Part shown: one piece after another, positions 16,673-25,645 of the stretch | Position numbering within the stretch: the first letter of the stretch is position 1 | Layout: every line of letters starts with the position of its first letter | Source: Curtobacterium pusillum | GTDB lineage: Bacteria; Actinomycetota; Actinomycetes; Actinomycetales; Microbacteriaceae | Direction: 5' to 3' | Assembly: GCF_007680845.1 (NCBI RefSeq) | Contig: NZ_VEIY01000004.1 | Location: forward strand, 266,410 to 330,409 | DNA length: 64,000 nucleotides | Position numbers and translations under genes: made by a program | Notes under the pieces: model-generated | What the model was told of the DNA's origin: nothing | Database searches by the model: none | Seen by the model: the letters and a program-made list of their open reading frames with translations, nothing else

Positions 16673-17311
16673 TCAGTCGGTGGGCATGTAGCCGCTGCGG
16701 ACGCTGTGCACGAGGCGGGCGAGCAGGGCGTCCCAGTCGTCGAGGGCTTCCTGGTCGAGCCGCGGGCCGGTCGTCGTCAGCCAGTGTTCGGCGATGACGA
16801 CGATCCCGCTCATGAGCGACTCGACGAGGAGGGCGGCGTCGAGGGCGTCGGCGGCCGGGTGGCGCCGAGCGACCTCGGCGCGGAGCCGTTCGGTCACCCG
16901 CGAGAACGCGGTCTGGGTCAGCACCGCGGCCTTCGGGTCCTCTTTCCCGGGCTGGCCGAGGATCCGGTACATGCTCGCGATCGCCGGCGCCAGGTCGGCC
17001 CCTCGTGCGGCGGACTCCAGCTCGTCGAACATCGACGCGCGGCTGCCGTCACCGACCGGGGTCTTCGCCATGTCGGCGAGGAAGCGGTCGATGATGACCG
17101 ACAGCTCCTGCTCGCACACGGCGAGCAGGACCTCGTCCAGCGATGCGAAGTGGTTGAAGACGGTCCGGCGGGCGATGTCCGCCCGTGCGGCGAGGTCGTC
17201 GACGCTGAACTCGCGACCGCCGCGCTCTTCGACGAGATCGCGTGCGGCCTGCAGGATCGCCGCACGGTGCTTCGCCTTGAGGGCGGCGCGGCGGTCGATC
17301 GACAGGGTCAC
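16673..17311 (-). CDS. TetR family regulator of the MMPL operon
   Basis: A 212-residue TetR protein. The helix-turn-helix spans about residues 10-55 (AAILQAARDLVEERG, then RADIARRTVFNHFASLDEVL), followed by an all-helical ligand domain. The start is GTG 17311, shortly after four GTGCATC half-sites. It is the first gene of a two-gene unit with the MMPL exporter, the usual layout for an autoregulated efflux system relieved by its substrate (inference). Confidence 0.88.
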   Translation of the reverse strand: MTLSIDRRAALKAKHRAAILQAARDLVEERGGREFSVDDLAARADIARRTVFNHFASLDEVLLAVCEQELSVIIDRFLADMAKTPVGDGSRASMFDELESAARGADLAPAIASMYRILGQPGKEDPKAAVLTQTAFSRVTERLRAEVARRHPAADALDAALLVESLMSGIVVIAEHWLTTTGPRLDQEALDDWDALLARLVHSVRSGYMPTD

Positions 17312-17325
17312 GACGAGAACACTAG

Positions 17326-17364
17326 GTGCATCGATGCACTCGGTGCATCTTGGTGGAGTGCATC
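17326..17364. promoter_or_regulatory. operator cluster with four GTGCATC half-sites
   Basis: The perfect palindrome GTGCATCGATGCAC (17326-17339) is followed by direct GTGCATC copies at 17343-17349 and 17358-17364. The cluster lies between the divergent TetR gene (start 17311) and the polyol dehydrogenase gene (start 17443), so it could control both directions. Confidence 0.7.
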
Positions 17365-17442
17365 TTCAGGTTCACGGCCCATCCGTGCGGGGCGGCTGCG
17401 AGACTGGGGGACACACGACGCCCGCCGTACGAAGGAGTACCG

Positions 17443-18924
17443 ATGCCCGTCCGCCTGTCCCGGGAGACCCTCGACGAGATCGCCGCGAGCGGCGTCGCCG
17501 TCCCGACCTACGACCGGTCCGGGGTGACAGCCGGCATCGTGCACTTCGGCGTCGGCGGCTTCCACCGGGCCCACCAGGCGATGGTGATCGACCGGCTCCT
17601 GCACCGCGGTGAGGCCCGGGAGTACGGCATCTGCGGCGTCGGTGTGCTCGAGCAGGACCGCCGGATGGCGACCACGATGGCGGAGCAGGGCGGCCTGTAC
17701 ACGCTCGTCCTCAAGCACCCGGACGGCACCCGGGAGTCCCGCGTCATCGGCAGCATCGTCGACTACCTCCTCGCCGTCGACGACCCGGACGCCGTCATCG
17801 AGAAGATGGCGCACCCGGACACGAGGATCGTCAGCCTCACCATCACCGAGGGCGGGTACAACTTCGACCACGTCACGGGCGAGTTCGTCGCCGACGAACC
17901 CGGCGTCGCGGCCGACCTGCGTGGTGACGGACCGCCGCACACCGTGTTCGGGCTCGTGGTCGAGGCCCTGCGCCGCCGCCGCGACCGTGGCGAGCAGCCG
18001 TTCACGGTGATGTCGTGCGACAACATCCAGGGCAACGGACACGTCGCCCGGGAGATGTTCACCGCCTACGCCCGGCTGCAGGACCCCGCGTTCGCCGACT
18101 GGATGGACGAGCACGTGTCGTTCCCGAACTCGATGGTCGACCGGATCACCCCGGTCACCGCCGACGAGGACCGCGCCTGGGTCCGCGACGAGCTCGGCAT
18201 CGAGGACGCCTGGCCCGTGGTCGCCGAGCCCTTCTTCCAGTGGGTGCTCGAGGACGACCACCCCGCTGGACGCCCGCCGTACGAGCAGGCGGACGTGCAG
18301 CTCGTCGAGGACGTCGAACCGTACGAGCTCATGAAGCTCCGGCTGCTCAACGCCTCGCACCAGGGTCTGTGCTACTTCGGGTACCTCTCCGGCTACCGGT
18401 ACGCGCACGAGGCCACGCAGGACCCGGCGATCGCCACGTTCCTCCGTCGCTACATGGACGAGGAGGGCACGCCGACGCTCCACCCGGTCCCCGGCATCGA
18501 CCTCGAGGACTACAAGTCGACGCTCATCGAGCGCTTCCAGAACCCCGAGGTGCGCGACACCCTCGCCCGGCTCTGCGCCGAGTCGAGCGACCGGATCCCG
18601 AAGTGGCTCCTGCCGGTCGTCCGCGAGAACCTCGCCGCCGACCGCCCCGTGACGCTGTCCGCCGGCATCGTCGCATCCTGGGCCCGCTACGCCGAGGGGG
18701 TCGACGAGTCCGGCGACCCGATCACCGTCGTCGACCGCCTCGCCGACTCGCTCACGGCGATCGCGAGGACGCAGCGGGACGACCGGCTCGCGTTCATCGC
18801 GAACCGGCAGGTGTTCGGGGACCTGGTCGACGACGAGCGGTTCGTCGCGGCGTACCGCGACGCCCTCGACGGGCTCATCGCGGACGGGGCGCACGCGACG
18901 GTGACGCGCCTGTCGCGTTCCTGA
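17443..18924 (+). CDS. mannitol dehydrogenase family protein (polyol/hexonate dehydrogenase)
   Basis: A 493-residue long-chain polyol dehydrogenase. The N-terminal NAD domain has HFGVGGFHRAHQAMVIDRL, and the C-terminal domain contains the family stretch MKLRLLNASHQGLCYFGYLSGY and NSMVDRITPVT, which include the catalytic Lys/His/Asn set. Members oxidise mannitol, arabinitol or fructuronate-type substrates. ATG 17443 is preceded by GAAGGAG at 17431-17437. It stands alone between the TetR operator and the WYL regulator. The exact polyol is not determined. Confidence 0.9.
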   Translation: MPVRLSRETLDEIAASGVAVPTYDRSGVTAGIVHFGVGGFHRAHQAMVIDRLLHRGEAREYGICGVGVLEQDRRMATTMAEQGGLYTLVLKHPDGTRESRVIGSIVDYLLAVDDPDAVIEKMAHPDTRIVSLTITEGGYNFDHVTGEFVADEPGVAADLRGDGPPHTVFGLVVEALRRRRDRGEQPFTVMSCDNIQGNGHVAREMFTAYARLQDPAFADWMDEHVSFPNSMVDRITPVTADEDRAWVRDELGIEDAWPVVAEPFFQWVLEDDHPAGRPPYEQADVQLVEDVEPYELMKLRLLNASHQGLCYFGYLSGYRYAHEATQDPAIATFLRRYMDEEGTPTLHPVPGIDLEDYKSTLIERFQNPEVRDTLARLCAESSDRIPKWLLPVVRENLAADRPVTLSAGIVASWARYAEGVDESGDPITVVDRLADSLTAIARTQRDDRLAFIANRQVFGDLVDDERFVAAYRDALDGLIADGAHATVTRLSRS

Positions 18925-18944
18925 GACGCGACCGCCGCTTGGAC

Positions 18945-18981
18945 TGGGGGGACGGTGCGGGCTGGCGCCGCGCCTCCCGAC
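18945..18981. repeat. degenerate copy of the GGAGGCGCGG palindrome
   Basis: The right arm CCGCGCCTCCC is intact, but the left arm (GGGGGGACGGTGCGG) has drifted, so the stem relies on wobble pairs. It sits after the polyol dehydrogenase stop, where the other copies act as terminators. Confidence 0.4.
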
Positions 18982-19017
18982 CGCCTGCAGGTGCGTCCAG
19001 GGCGCTAGGGTCACGTC

Positions 19018-19713
19018 GTGAACCGGACGGACCGCCTCTACGCGCTCGTCGAGGAGCTGCGGGCCGCCGCGCCCGCACGACGGAGCGCCCGCCGACTCGC
19101 CGAGCACTTCGGCGTCAGCGTCCGTACCGTCGAGCGTGACCTCCGATCACTGCAGGAAGCCGGCGTCCCGATCTGGGGCGATCCCGGACGGACCGGCGGG
19201 TACACGATCGACCCGCGCGCCACGCTTCCGCCGCTCGGGCTCACCGTCGAGGAGGCGCTCGCCGTGGCGATCGGGCTCGCGACCCTCGGGAACAGTCCCT
19301 TCCGGGAGGCCGCCCGGAACGCCGCGCGGAAGGTCACCGCGGTGCTCACCGAGGACGACGCCCGACGGACGGCACGGCTCGCCGGGCGGGTGCACCTGCT
19401 CGAGGCCGGGGACCGGGTGCCGGCACCGGCCGCGCTCGCGGCTGCGCTCACCCGCGGTCGGGTGGTGCGGATGCGGTACCGGGACCGCACGGGCAGCGAG
19501 TCCGAGCGGACCGTCGAGCCGCTCGGGTACATCGGCAAGGGCGAGGACTGGTACCTGGTGGCGTGGTGCCGGTTGCGGGACGGCGTGCGGGCGTTCCGCG
19601 GCGACCGCGTGCTCGCCGTCGAGGAGACCAACGAGGTCGCGCCGCCGCGGGTCGTCCGGGGCGACGAGCTCGACATCCCGCACGGGGTGCTCCGTCCGGT
19701 CCTCGGCGACTGA
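19018..19713 (+). CDS. helix-turn-helix WYL-domain transcriptional regulator
   Basis: A 231-residue DeoR-like HTH plus WYL protein. The HTH is in residues about 3-55 (MNRTDRLYALVEELR, then FGVSVRTVERDLRSLQEAGVPI with GDPGRTGGYTID). The WYL domain in the second half has GEDWYLVAWCRLRDGVRAFRGDR. WYL domains sense small ligands or nucleotides and the regulator is often next to its target, here perhaps the VOC protein gene downstream on the same strand. The start is GTG 19018. Confidence 0.88.
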   Translation: MNRTDRLYALVEELRAAAPARRSARRLAEHFGVSVRTVERDLRSLQEAGVPIWGDPGRTGGYTIDPRATLPPLGLTVEEALAVAIGLATLGNSPFREAARNAARKVTAVLTEDDARRTARLAGRVHLLEAGDRVPAPAALAAALTRGRVVRMRYRDRTGSESERTVEPLGYIGKGEDWYLVAWCRLRDGVRAFRGDRVLAVEETNEVAPPRVVRGDELDIPHGVLRPVLGD

Positions 19714-19813
19714 CCCGACCCGGCCGGATCCGGGGAACACCGACAGGACGGTGTCGCGGTGGGCGAGAAGGCTCGACCCGGGCGGTCACGGTGGTCGCCC
19801 GGGAAGGCACACC

Positions 19814-20185
19814 ATGGAGTTCGCATCGATCCGGATCATCACCGAGGACCTGGACGGGATGGTGTCGTTCTACGAGCGCGTCACCGGGACCTCGGCGCGG
19901 CGACCGGCGCCGGTGTTCGCGGAGATCGTCACCGGCGGGGCAGTGCTCGCGCTGGCGACACCGGCCACGGTCGCGATGCTCGGCGACGCCGCTCCGGCCG
20001 CGCGGGCGAACGGGAGCGTGATCGTCGAGTTCCTCGTGGACGACGTCGACGCGGCGTTCGAACGGTTGCGCGAGGGCCTCGACGACGTGGTGCTACCGCC
20101 GTCCACGATGCCGTGGGGCAACCGGTCGACGCTGTTCCGCGACCCGGACGGGAACCTCGTGAACCTGTTCAGCCGGCCCGTCTGA
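19814..20185 (+). CDS. VOC (glyoxalase/bleomycin-resistance fold) family protein
   Basis: A 123-residue single VOC module with the two beta-alpha-beta repeats visible: MEFASIRIITEDLDGMVSFYERVTG and later DDVDAAFERL...WGNRSTLFRDPDGNLVNLF. The RDPDGN motif holds the second metal-side residues. Its role is unknown (enzyme or binding protein). ATG 19814 lies 100 bases after the WYL regulator gene and on the same strand. Confidence 0.87.
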   Translation: MEFASIRIITEDLDGMVSFYERVTGTSARRPAPVFAEIVTGGAVLALATPATVAMLGDAAPAARANGSVIVEFLVDDVDAAFERLREGLDDVVLPPSTMPWGNRSTLFRDPDGNLVNLFSRPV

Positions 20186-20194
20186 CCGGGGTCG

Positions 20195-20569
20195 TCACAG
20201 GTACGGCCTCGTCAGGAGCTCGACGTAGTGGCCGGACGGATCGAGCAGGTACACGCCGCGCCCGTCGTGCTCGGTGTTCGTCTCGCCCGGGCGCTGCCGC
20301 TGCGGGTCGGCCCAGTGCTCGCGGCCCTCGGCGGTGATGCGGGCGTACGCGCGGTCGAAGTGCTCGTCGTCGAGGAGGAACGCGTAGTGCTGCGGCGGGA
20401 AGTCGATCGGGGGAGCGGCGAACTGCAGGAGCACGCCGTCGGGGAGCTGCAGGTTGGTGAACGGGCCCCAGGACGGAGCCTCGGCTGCTTCGAGGAGGTC
20501 GACGAAGAACGCCGCGGACACCGCGGGCTCCTTCGCCGCGATGATCGTGTGGTTGAACGATGCGGTCAT
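20195..20569 (-). CDS. VOC family protein
   Basis: A 124-residue VOC protein: MTASFNHTIIAAKEPAVSAAFFVDLLE, a middle QHYAFLLDDEHFDRAYARI and a C-terminal GRGVYLLDPSGHYVELLTRPY. The three metal ligands would be His7, His in QHYAF and Glu in YVELL, which makes a metal-dependent enzyme likely. It converges on the other VOC gene with a nine-base gap and precedes no operon partner. Confidence 0.87.
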   Translation of the reverse strand: MTASFNHTIIAAKEPAVSAAFFVDLLEAAEAPSWGPFTNLQLPDGVLLQFAAPPIDFPPQHYAFLLDDEHFDRAYARITAEGREHWADPQRQRPGETNTEHDGRGVYLLDPSGHYVELLTRPYL

Positions 20570-20602
20570 GCCGCACAGAGTAGCGCCAGGGCCCGACGGC
20601 CC

Positions 20603-21595
20603 TCAGCGGGGCAGTGCTGCGGCCCACCGGCCGATCGCGTCGTACGCGTGCTCCCGGACCTCGGGCACGGAGAGCACGACGTCGTGGAGCGCGCCGTGGA
20701 GTCGGCGCACGGTGACCTCGCTCCCGAGCGACAGCGCGCGGTGCGCCACGACGTCGACGTTGAGCGCGACGTCGGCCCGCGCCATGCCGTCGTCCCAGCG
20801 GGGCTGCAGCATGCTCTTGTCGCTGAGCATGACGAGCACCGGCACCTCGAGCCCGAGGCCGGCCTCGACCGTCGCCTGCCCGTCGAACACGGCGGCGAGC
20901 CAGTTCGGGTGCAGGGGGAAGCCCCGGTCCGGCCGCCACTGCTGGTCGTAGGTCCACGTCCCCTCGCCAGCTGCCGACACGGTGCGGGTGTAGAAGCCGG
21001 GGTCGACGGCGGGCATCGGCGCGAGCGGGTTGCGCCGCGCGCCGAGCTTGATCACCGGCGCGACGAGGGCCCGTCCGACCGCGCTGGCCTGGAACTCGAG
21101 CCACGGGCTGTTGAGGACGAGCCCGTGGACGCGCTCCGGGTGCCGCGCGGCCCAGAGCGACAGCGTGAGCCCGCCGGTCGAGTGGCCCATCGGCACGAGC
21201 TTCCGGTCGGCACCGGCGGGGTGTTCCGCGGCGATCACGTCGAGCGCCGCGGCGATGTCCTCGTCGTAGGTCGCGAGGTCGTCGACGTTGCCCGGCGTCT
21301 GGCGCGGCCGCAGGCTCCGACCGTACTTGCGGAGGTCGAGGGCGTGGAACCGGGCACCGAGCCGTTCGATGCGTTCGGCCAGCTCGACCTGGAAGAAGTA
21401 GTCCGACCAGCCGTGGACGTAGAGCACGTCGACGCCGTGCAGCGGGCCACCACGGTGCAGCAGCAGGTCGGCGGGGGACCGACGACGCCGGACGAGCGTC
21501 GCGACGACGGGCCCTTCGTGGTCCTCGCCGAGCGGCAGTTCGAGGCGTTCGAACGGCGCTCCGAGGACGTCCTCGCGCCACCCCGGGTCCGCCAT
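20603..21595 (-). CDS. alpha/beta hydrolase (serine hydrolase/lysophospholipase-like)
   Basis: A 330-residue alpha/beta hydrolase. The oxyanion strand is VDVLYVHGWSDYFFQ (residues 55-69), the nucleophile elbow GHSTGG (Ser139) follows, an Asp-containing LVMLSDKSM lies late and the His is in LHGALHDVVLS. The overall plan resembles monoacylglycerol lipase/lysophospholipase proteins. It is cytosolic, as no signal peptide is seen. The 33-base gap to the VOC gene downstream suggests cotranscription. Confidence 0.85.
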   Translation of the reverse strand: MADPGWREDVLGAPFERLELPLGEDHEGPVVATLVRRRRSPADLLLHRGGPLHGVDVLYVHGWSDYFFQVELAERIERLGARFHALDLRKYGRSLRPRQTPGNVDDLATYDEDIAAALDVIAAEHPAGADRKLVPMGHSTGGLTLSLWAARHPERVHGLVLNSPWLEFQASAVGRALVAPVIKLGARRNPLAPMPAVDPGFYTRTVSAAGEGTWTYDQQWRPDRGFPLHPNWLAAVFDGQATVEAGLGLEVPVLVMLSDKSMLQPRWDDGMARADVALNVDVVAHRALSLGSEVTVRRLHGALHDVVLSVPEVREHAYDAIGRWAAALPR

Positions 21596-21708
21596 CCGTC
21601 GAGGGTATCCGGACCCGCCCCGGGTGGTACCGCGGTACCACGTGGGCGGCCGCGAGATCGGTGCCGACGACGATGTGGCGGAGGGCCTCCGCTTCGTAGC
21701 GTTGCCGC

Positions 21709-22620
21709 ATGATCGAGATCCAGAACCTGACGAAGCGGTACGGGCAGAAGGTGGCCGTCGACGACGTGTCGTTCACGGTGCGTCCCGGCGTCGTGACCGG
21801 CTTCCTCGGCCCGAACGGTGCCGGCAAGTCGACGACCATGCGTGCCGTGATGGGGCTCGACAGCCCGACGTCCGGCAGCGCCGTGGTCGACGGTCGCCCC
21901 TACCGCGAGCTCCGCGACCCGCTCCGACGGGTCGGCGCACTGCTCGAGGCCAAGGCGGTGCACAAGGGCCGCAGCGCGTACGACCACCTCCTCGCCCTCG
22001 CGGCGACCCACCGCATCCCCAAGACCCGGGTGGAGGAGGTGATCGGCATGACGGGCCTGGAGACGGTCGCGAAGAAGCGCGTCGGCGGCTTCTCGCTCGG
22101 CATGGGCCAGCGACTCGGCATCGCGGCCGCGCTCCTCGGCGACCCGCAGACGCTCATCCTCGACGAGCCGGCCAACGGCCTCGACCCCGAGGGCGTCGTC
22201 TGGGTGCGCCAGCTCGCCCGCAGCCTCGCCGCCGAGGGGCGCGCGGTCTTCATCTCCAGCCACCTCATGAGCGAGATGGCGCTGACCGCCGACCGCATCG
22301 TCGTCATGGGCCGCGGTCGCGTGCTCGCGGACACGGACCTCGCCGACCTCGTCGCGGCGTCCACCGAGCGGTCGGTGTCCGTCCGCACGCCCGAGCCCGA
22401 TCGCCTCCTGACAGCGATCGCCGGCCCGGACGTCGCGATCACGTACGACGACGACGGGACGCTGCACGTCCGGGGCCTCGGCGCCGAGCAGATCGGCGAG
22501 GCCGCAGCGGCGTCGGGGATCGTCCTGCACCGCCTCGCCGCCACCCACGCCAGTCTCGAGCAGGCGTACCTCGAACTCACCCACGACGAGGTCGAGTACC
22601 GCTCGGAGGTCGCCCGATGA
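21709..22620 (+). CDS. ABC transporter ATP-binding protein
   Basis: A 303-residue ATPase with Walker A GPNGAGKST (34-42), signature FSLGMGQRLGIA, Walker B LILDEP and switch SSHLMSEM. The C-terminal extension resembles Bcr/Nod-type export ATPases for bacitracin, lantibiotics or drugs. Its TGA overlaps the ATG of the permease (ATGA), starting a four-gene coupled unit of ATPase, permease, histidine kinase and response regulator. Confidence 0.92.
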   Translation: MIEIQNLTKRYGQKVAVDDVSFTVRPGVVTGFLGPNGAGKSTTMRAVMGLDSPTSGSAVVDGRPYRELRDPLRRVGALLEAKAVHKGRSAYDHLLALAATHRIPKTRVEEVIGMTGLETVAKKRVGGFSLGMGQRLGIAAALLGDPQTLILDEPANGLDPEGVVWVRQLARSLAAEGRAVFISSHLMSEMALTADRIVVMGRGRVLADTDLADLVAASTERSVSVRTPEPDRLLTAIAGPDVAITYDDDGTLHVRGLGAEQIGEAAAASGIVLHRLAATHASLEQAYLELTHDEVEYRSEVAR

Positions 22621-23495
22621 CCGCCACGACCACACCCACGACGACCGACCGCCTCCGGACCCCGCACCACGCCGACGCCGACGCGTCGCGCGTGCGCTTC
22701 ACCGGCGTCCTGCACTCCGAGTGGATCAAGCTCCGATCCCTCCGCTCGACGATCTGGAGCCTCGCCGTCCTCATCGTCCTGCCGATCGGCATCGGGGTCC
22801 TGCTGGCCTCGCTGGCGAACGACGGCGGCGACCCCGTCACCGGGGACGCCGCCCGGAACGCCCTCGTGCAGTACAGCACCGCCGGGGCCACCATCGCGGT
22901 GCTCGTGGTCGCGGTGATCGGGGCGCTCGTCGTCACCGGCGAGTACGGCACCGGCATGATCCGCTCGACCTTCGCCGCCGTGCCCCGGCGGTGGGAGGCG
23001 CTCGCCGCGAAGGGCATCGTGCTCGCCGCGGTCCTGTTCGTCGCGAGCGCGATCAGCGTGTGGGCGACGGCGTTCGCCGCCGTGCCGCTCGCGAACGCGA
23101 ACCACGTCGAGGCCTCCCTCGACGCGAGCGTCGCGATGCCACTGCTCGGCGCCTCGGTGTACCTGACGCTCATCGGGTTGCTCGCGTTCGCGGTGGGGAT
23201 CCTCCTGCGGTCGACCGCGGGGGCCATCGCGACGGTCCTCGGCCTCCTGCTCGTGGCGCCCGTGGTCGTGCAGCTCGTCCAGGGGTTCACGAACGCGAAG
23301 TGGCTCGGCACGGTGAACAACCTGCTCCCGCAGAACGCCGGGCAACCGCTCATGCAGTTCGGCACGGAGGACACCTCCGGCTGGCACGACGGGGTCCTAG
23401 CCTTGGGTGGGTGGAGCGGATTCGCGGTGCTGGCGGCATGGGTGGCCGTGGCGACGGTGACGGCGCTCGTCGCAGCGCAGAAGCGGGACGCGTGA
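22617..23495 (+). CDS. ABC transporter permease (ABC-2 type)
   Basis: A 292-residue integral membrane protein with about six hydrophobic segments. The N-terminal FTGVLHSEWIKLRSLRSTIW is typical of ABC-2 permeases paired with antibiotic-resistance ATPases; the next segment is LAVLIVLPIGIGVLLAS, and YGTGMIRSTFAAVPRRW is the usual cytoplasmic loop. It starts at ATG 22617 within the ATPase stop and its own TGA overlaps the GTG of the kinase gene. Confidence 0.9.
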   Translation: MTATTTPTTTDRLRTPHHADADASRVRFTGVLHSEWIKLRSLRSTIWSLAVLIVLPIGIGVLLASLANDGGDPVTGDAARNALVQYSTAGATIAVLVVAVIGALVVTGEYGTGMIRSTFAAVPRRWEALAAKGIVLAAVLFVASAISVWATAFAAVPLANANHVEASLDASVAMPLLGASVYLTLIGLLAFAVGILLRSTAGAIATVLGLLLVAPVVVQLVQGFTNAKWLGTVNNLLPQNAGQPLMQFGTEDTSGWHDGVLALGGWSGFAVLAAWVAVATVTALVAAQKRDA

Positions 23496-24790
23496 CCCGA
23501 CCCGGACCCGTCCCCGGCGCCGTGCACGACGGCGCCGGGGACGTCACGCTGCCCGTCCCCCCGGGTCCGGTCCGTCGGCTCTGGGCAGCCCACCCGCGCG
23601 CGGCGGACGCGTTCCTGATCCTGTTCTGGGGCGGTCCGGAGTTCGCGTTCGCGATCGCCGGCGTGTGGCGTGCGGACACCTCGGTGACGAACACGGTCGT
23701 CGTGCTGGTCCTCGTGGCCATCGCGGTCTCCGGCATCCCGTTCCGACGGACCCGGCCGCAGGTGACCGTCGCGGCCGGCCTGGTGTCGGTGGTCGCGATG
23801 GCGTGGACCGAGGCGGGGTACTCGCCGATGCTCTTCGCCGCCTTCGCCGCGTGCGTCTGGTGGTCGCGGGCGGCCGGCTGGTGGAGCATCGCCCTGGCAT
23901 CCGTCCTCGGTGCCGCGGCCACGGCCGTGCGGGTCTTCGTCGTCGCCCCCGGCTCCGGTGGGCTCGGCGAGGTCTTCGCCCCGGCGATGCCGGCCTTCCT
24001 CGTCATCGGGGTCCTCATCGGCACGACGTCGGGGGACCGTCGTCGCTACACCGCGGCGCTCATCGAACGGGCGCACCAGCTCGCCCGGGAGCGGGACCAG
24101 CAGGCACGCCTCGCAGCCGTTGCCGAGCGCGCCCGGATCGCCCGGGAGATGCACGACATCGTGTCGCACTCGGTGACCGTCATGGTGCGGTTGGCCGAGG
24201 GTGCGGCCGCCGGGCTCCCGCCGGACGGGCCGTCCGCGAGCGCGATGCGCGGCGTCGCCGACGTCGGCAGGAGCGCGATGACCGACATGCGCCGGATGCT
24301 CGGCGTCCTCGGCGACGGCAGAGCCGACCGCGACCGTGACCAGGACGGCGACAGCAGCGGGTCCGCCGATTCCTCACCGGACCGCCCGGCCCCGCAGCCC
24401 GCCGTCCGGGACGTCCCGCTGCTGGTCGACGGCTTCCGCACGCTCGGCACCCCGGTCGCGCTCGAGATCGTCGGCGGCCCGCCCGACGACGACGCCCTCC
24501 AGCTCGCCGTCTACCGCATCGTCCAGGAGGCCCTCACGAACGCCGTCCGCTACGCCCCGGACGCCCGCACGGTGTCCGCGTCGATCACCACCGACCCGGA
24601 CGAGGTGGTGGTCGTGGTGTCCGACGACGGTCGTCGCACCGCTCCCGTGCAGCCCATCGGCGCCGGCCGCGGGCTCGTCGGGATCCGCGAGCGCGTCCAC
24701 GCCCTCGACGGCACCGTGCACGCCGGCCCCCGCGACGCGGGCGGCTGGGAAGTCCGTGCCGCGATCCCGATCAGGACGGTGACCGCGTGA
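23492..24790 (+). CDS. sensor histidine kinase (NarL/LytS-type, HisKA_3)
   Basis: A 432-residue membrane kinase. Four to five membrane segments lie in residues about 40-175. The dimerisation helix has the phospho-acceptor His221 (RIAREMHDIVSHSVTVMV), and the ATPase domain follows with NAVRYAPDARTV and the G box GAGRGLVGIRERV. GTG 23492 overlaps the permease stop. The link to an ABC transporter suggests sensing of a cell-envelope stress or peptide, with the transporter as target or co-sensor (inference). Confidence 0.92.
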   Translation: MTRPGPVPGAVHDGAGDVTLPVPPGPVRRLWAAHPRAADAFLILFWGGPEFAFAIAGVWRADTSVTNTVVVLVLVAIAVSGIPFRRTRPQVTVAAGLVSVVAMAWTEAGYSPMLFAAFAACVWWSRAAGWWSIALASVLGAAATAVRVFVVAPGSGGLGEVFAPAMPAFLVIGVLIGTTSGDRRRYTAALIERAHQLARERDQQARLAAVAERARIAREMHDIVSHSVTVMVRLAEGAAAGLPPDGPSASAMRGVADVGRSAMTDMRRMLGVLGDGRADRDRDQDGDSSGSADSSPDRPAPQPAVRDVPLLVDGFRTLGTPVALEIVGGPPDDDALQLAVYRIVQEALTNAVRYAPDARTVSASITTDPDEVVVVVSDDGRRTAPVQPIGAGRGLVGIRERVHALDGTVHAGPRDAGGWEVRAAIPIRTVTA

Positions 24791-25446
24791 TCCGGGTCGT
24801 GATCGTCGACGACCAGGCGCTCATCCGCACCGGGTTCCGGCTGCTCCTCGAGGCCCAGCCGGACATCGAGGTGGTGGGGGAGGCCGAGGACGGCGCCGCG
24901 GGGGTGCAGCTCGCCCGTGCGCACCGCCCGGACGTCGTCCTCATGGACGTGCGGATGCCCCGGGTCGACGGTGTGACGGCGACCGCGGCGATCGTCGAGC
25001 AGGTGCCGGACACGCGGGTGCTCGTCCTCACCACGTTCGACCTCGACGAGTACGCGTTCGGCGGGCTGCGCGCGGGAGCGAGCGGCTTCCTGCTCAAGGA
25101 CATCAGCTCCGCGCAGCTGCTCGACGCGATCCGGTCCGTGGCGTCCGGCGAGGCCGTCGTCTCCCCGCGGGTCACGCAGCGCATGCTCGAGCTGTTCGGG
25201 AACCGTCTGCCCGATCCGGACGAGCGTGACCAGGACGCGGCCGCGGCGTTGACGCCCCGGGAGCGGGACGTGCTGCTCGCCATGGCCCGCGGGCTCTCCA
25301 ACCCGGAGATCGCGTCGGCGCTGCACACGAGCGAGTCCACGGTGAAGACGCACGTCGGTCGGGTCCTTGCGAAGCTCGGTCTGCGTGACCGCGTGCACGC
25401 GGTCATCTTCGCGTACGAGCACGGCCTGGTGCGGGACGGTCGCTGA
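24787..25446 (+). CDS. LuxR/NarL family response regulator
   Basis: A 219-residue response regulator. The receiver domain has DDQ (8-10), phospho-acceptor Asp54 in VVLMDVRMP and the conserved Lys in GFLLKDIS. The GerE-type helix-turn-helix (LTPRERDVLLAMARGLSNPEIA then ESTVKTHVGRVLAKLGLRDR) is at the C-terminus. GTG 24787 overlaps the kinase stop by four bases, so the pair is translated together. A palindromic terminator follows 49 bases downstream. Confidence 0.94.
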   Translation: MIRVVIVDDQALIRTGFRLLLEAQPDIEVVGEAEDGAAGVQLARAHRPDVVLMDVRMPRVDGVTATAAIVEQVPDTRVLVLTTFDLDEYAFGGLRAGASGFLLKDISSAQLLDAIRSVASGEAVVSPRVTQRMLELFGNRLPDPDERDQDAAAALTPRERDVLLAMARGLSNPEIASALHTSESTVKTHVGRVLAKLGLRDRVHAVIFAYEHGLVRDGR

Positions 25447-25494
25447 CGCGACCCGACGGCGGACCGGTGCGGACGGTCGGTGACGCGACCACGG

Positions 25495-25540
25495 GCGGAC
25501 GGGAGGCGCGGCGTGGGCCCGCACCGCGCCTCCCGTCCGC
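25495..25540. terminator. GGAGGCGCGG palindrome, terminator of the ABC/two-component operon
   Basis: A 17-bp perfect stem (25495-25511 with 25524-25540), arm GCGGACGGGAGGCGCGG, around a 12-base GC-rich loop. It closes the four-gene operon and precedes the penicillin-binding protein gene. Confidence 0.85.
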
Positions 25541-25645
25541 CGTCGGGTAACGATCCGTACCGGCTCGGCTCCTTCCCAGGCCGCACGGCGGACTTCTCCG
25601 GGAAAGTCCCGGCTGTCGTGCGAGGACGGCTGGGACGCTCCGGCC

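Noticed and set aside
13659..16691. A 1010-codon open frame on the plus strand
   Set aside because: It runs antisense to the whole MMPL gene, is rich in Arg, Asp, Glu and His without any fold, and is explained by the third-position GC of the real gene.
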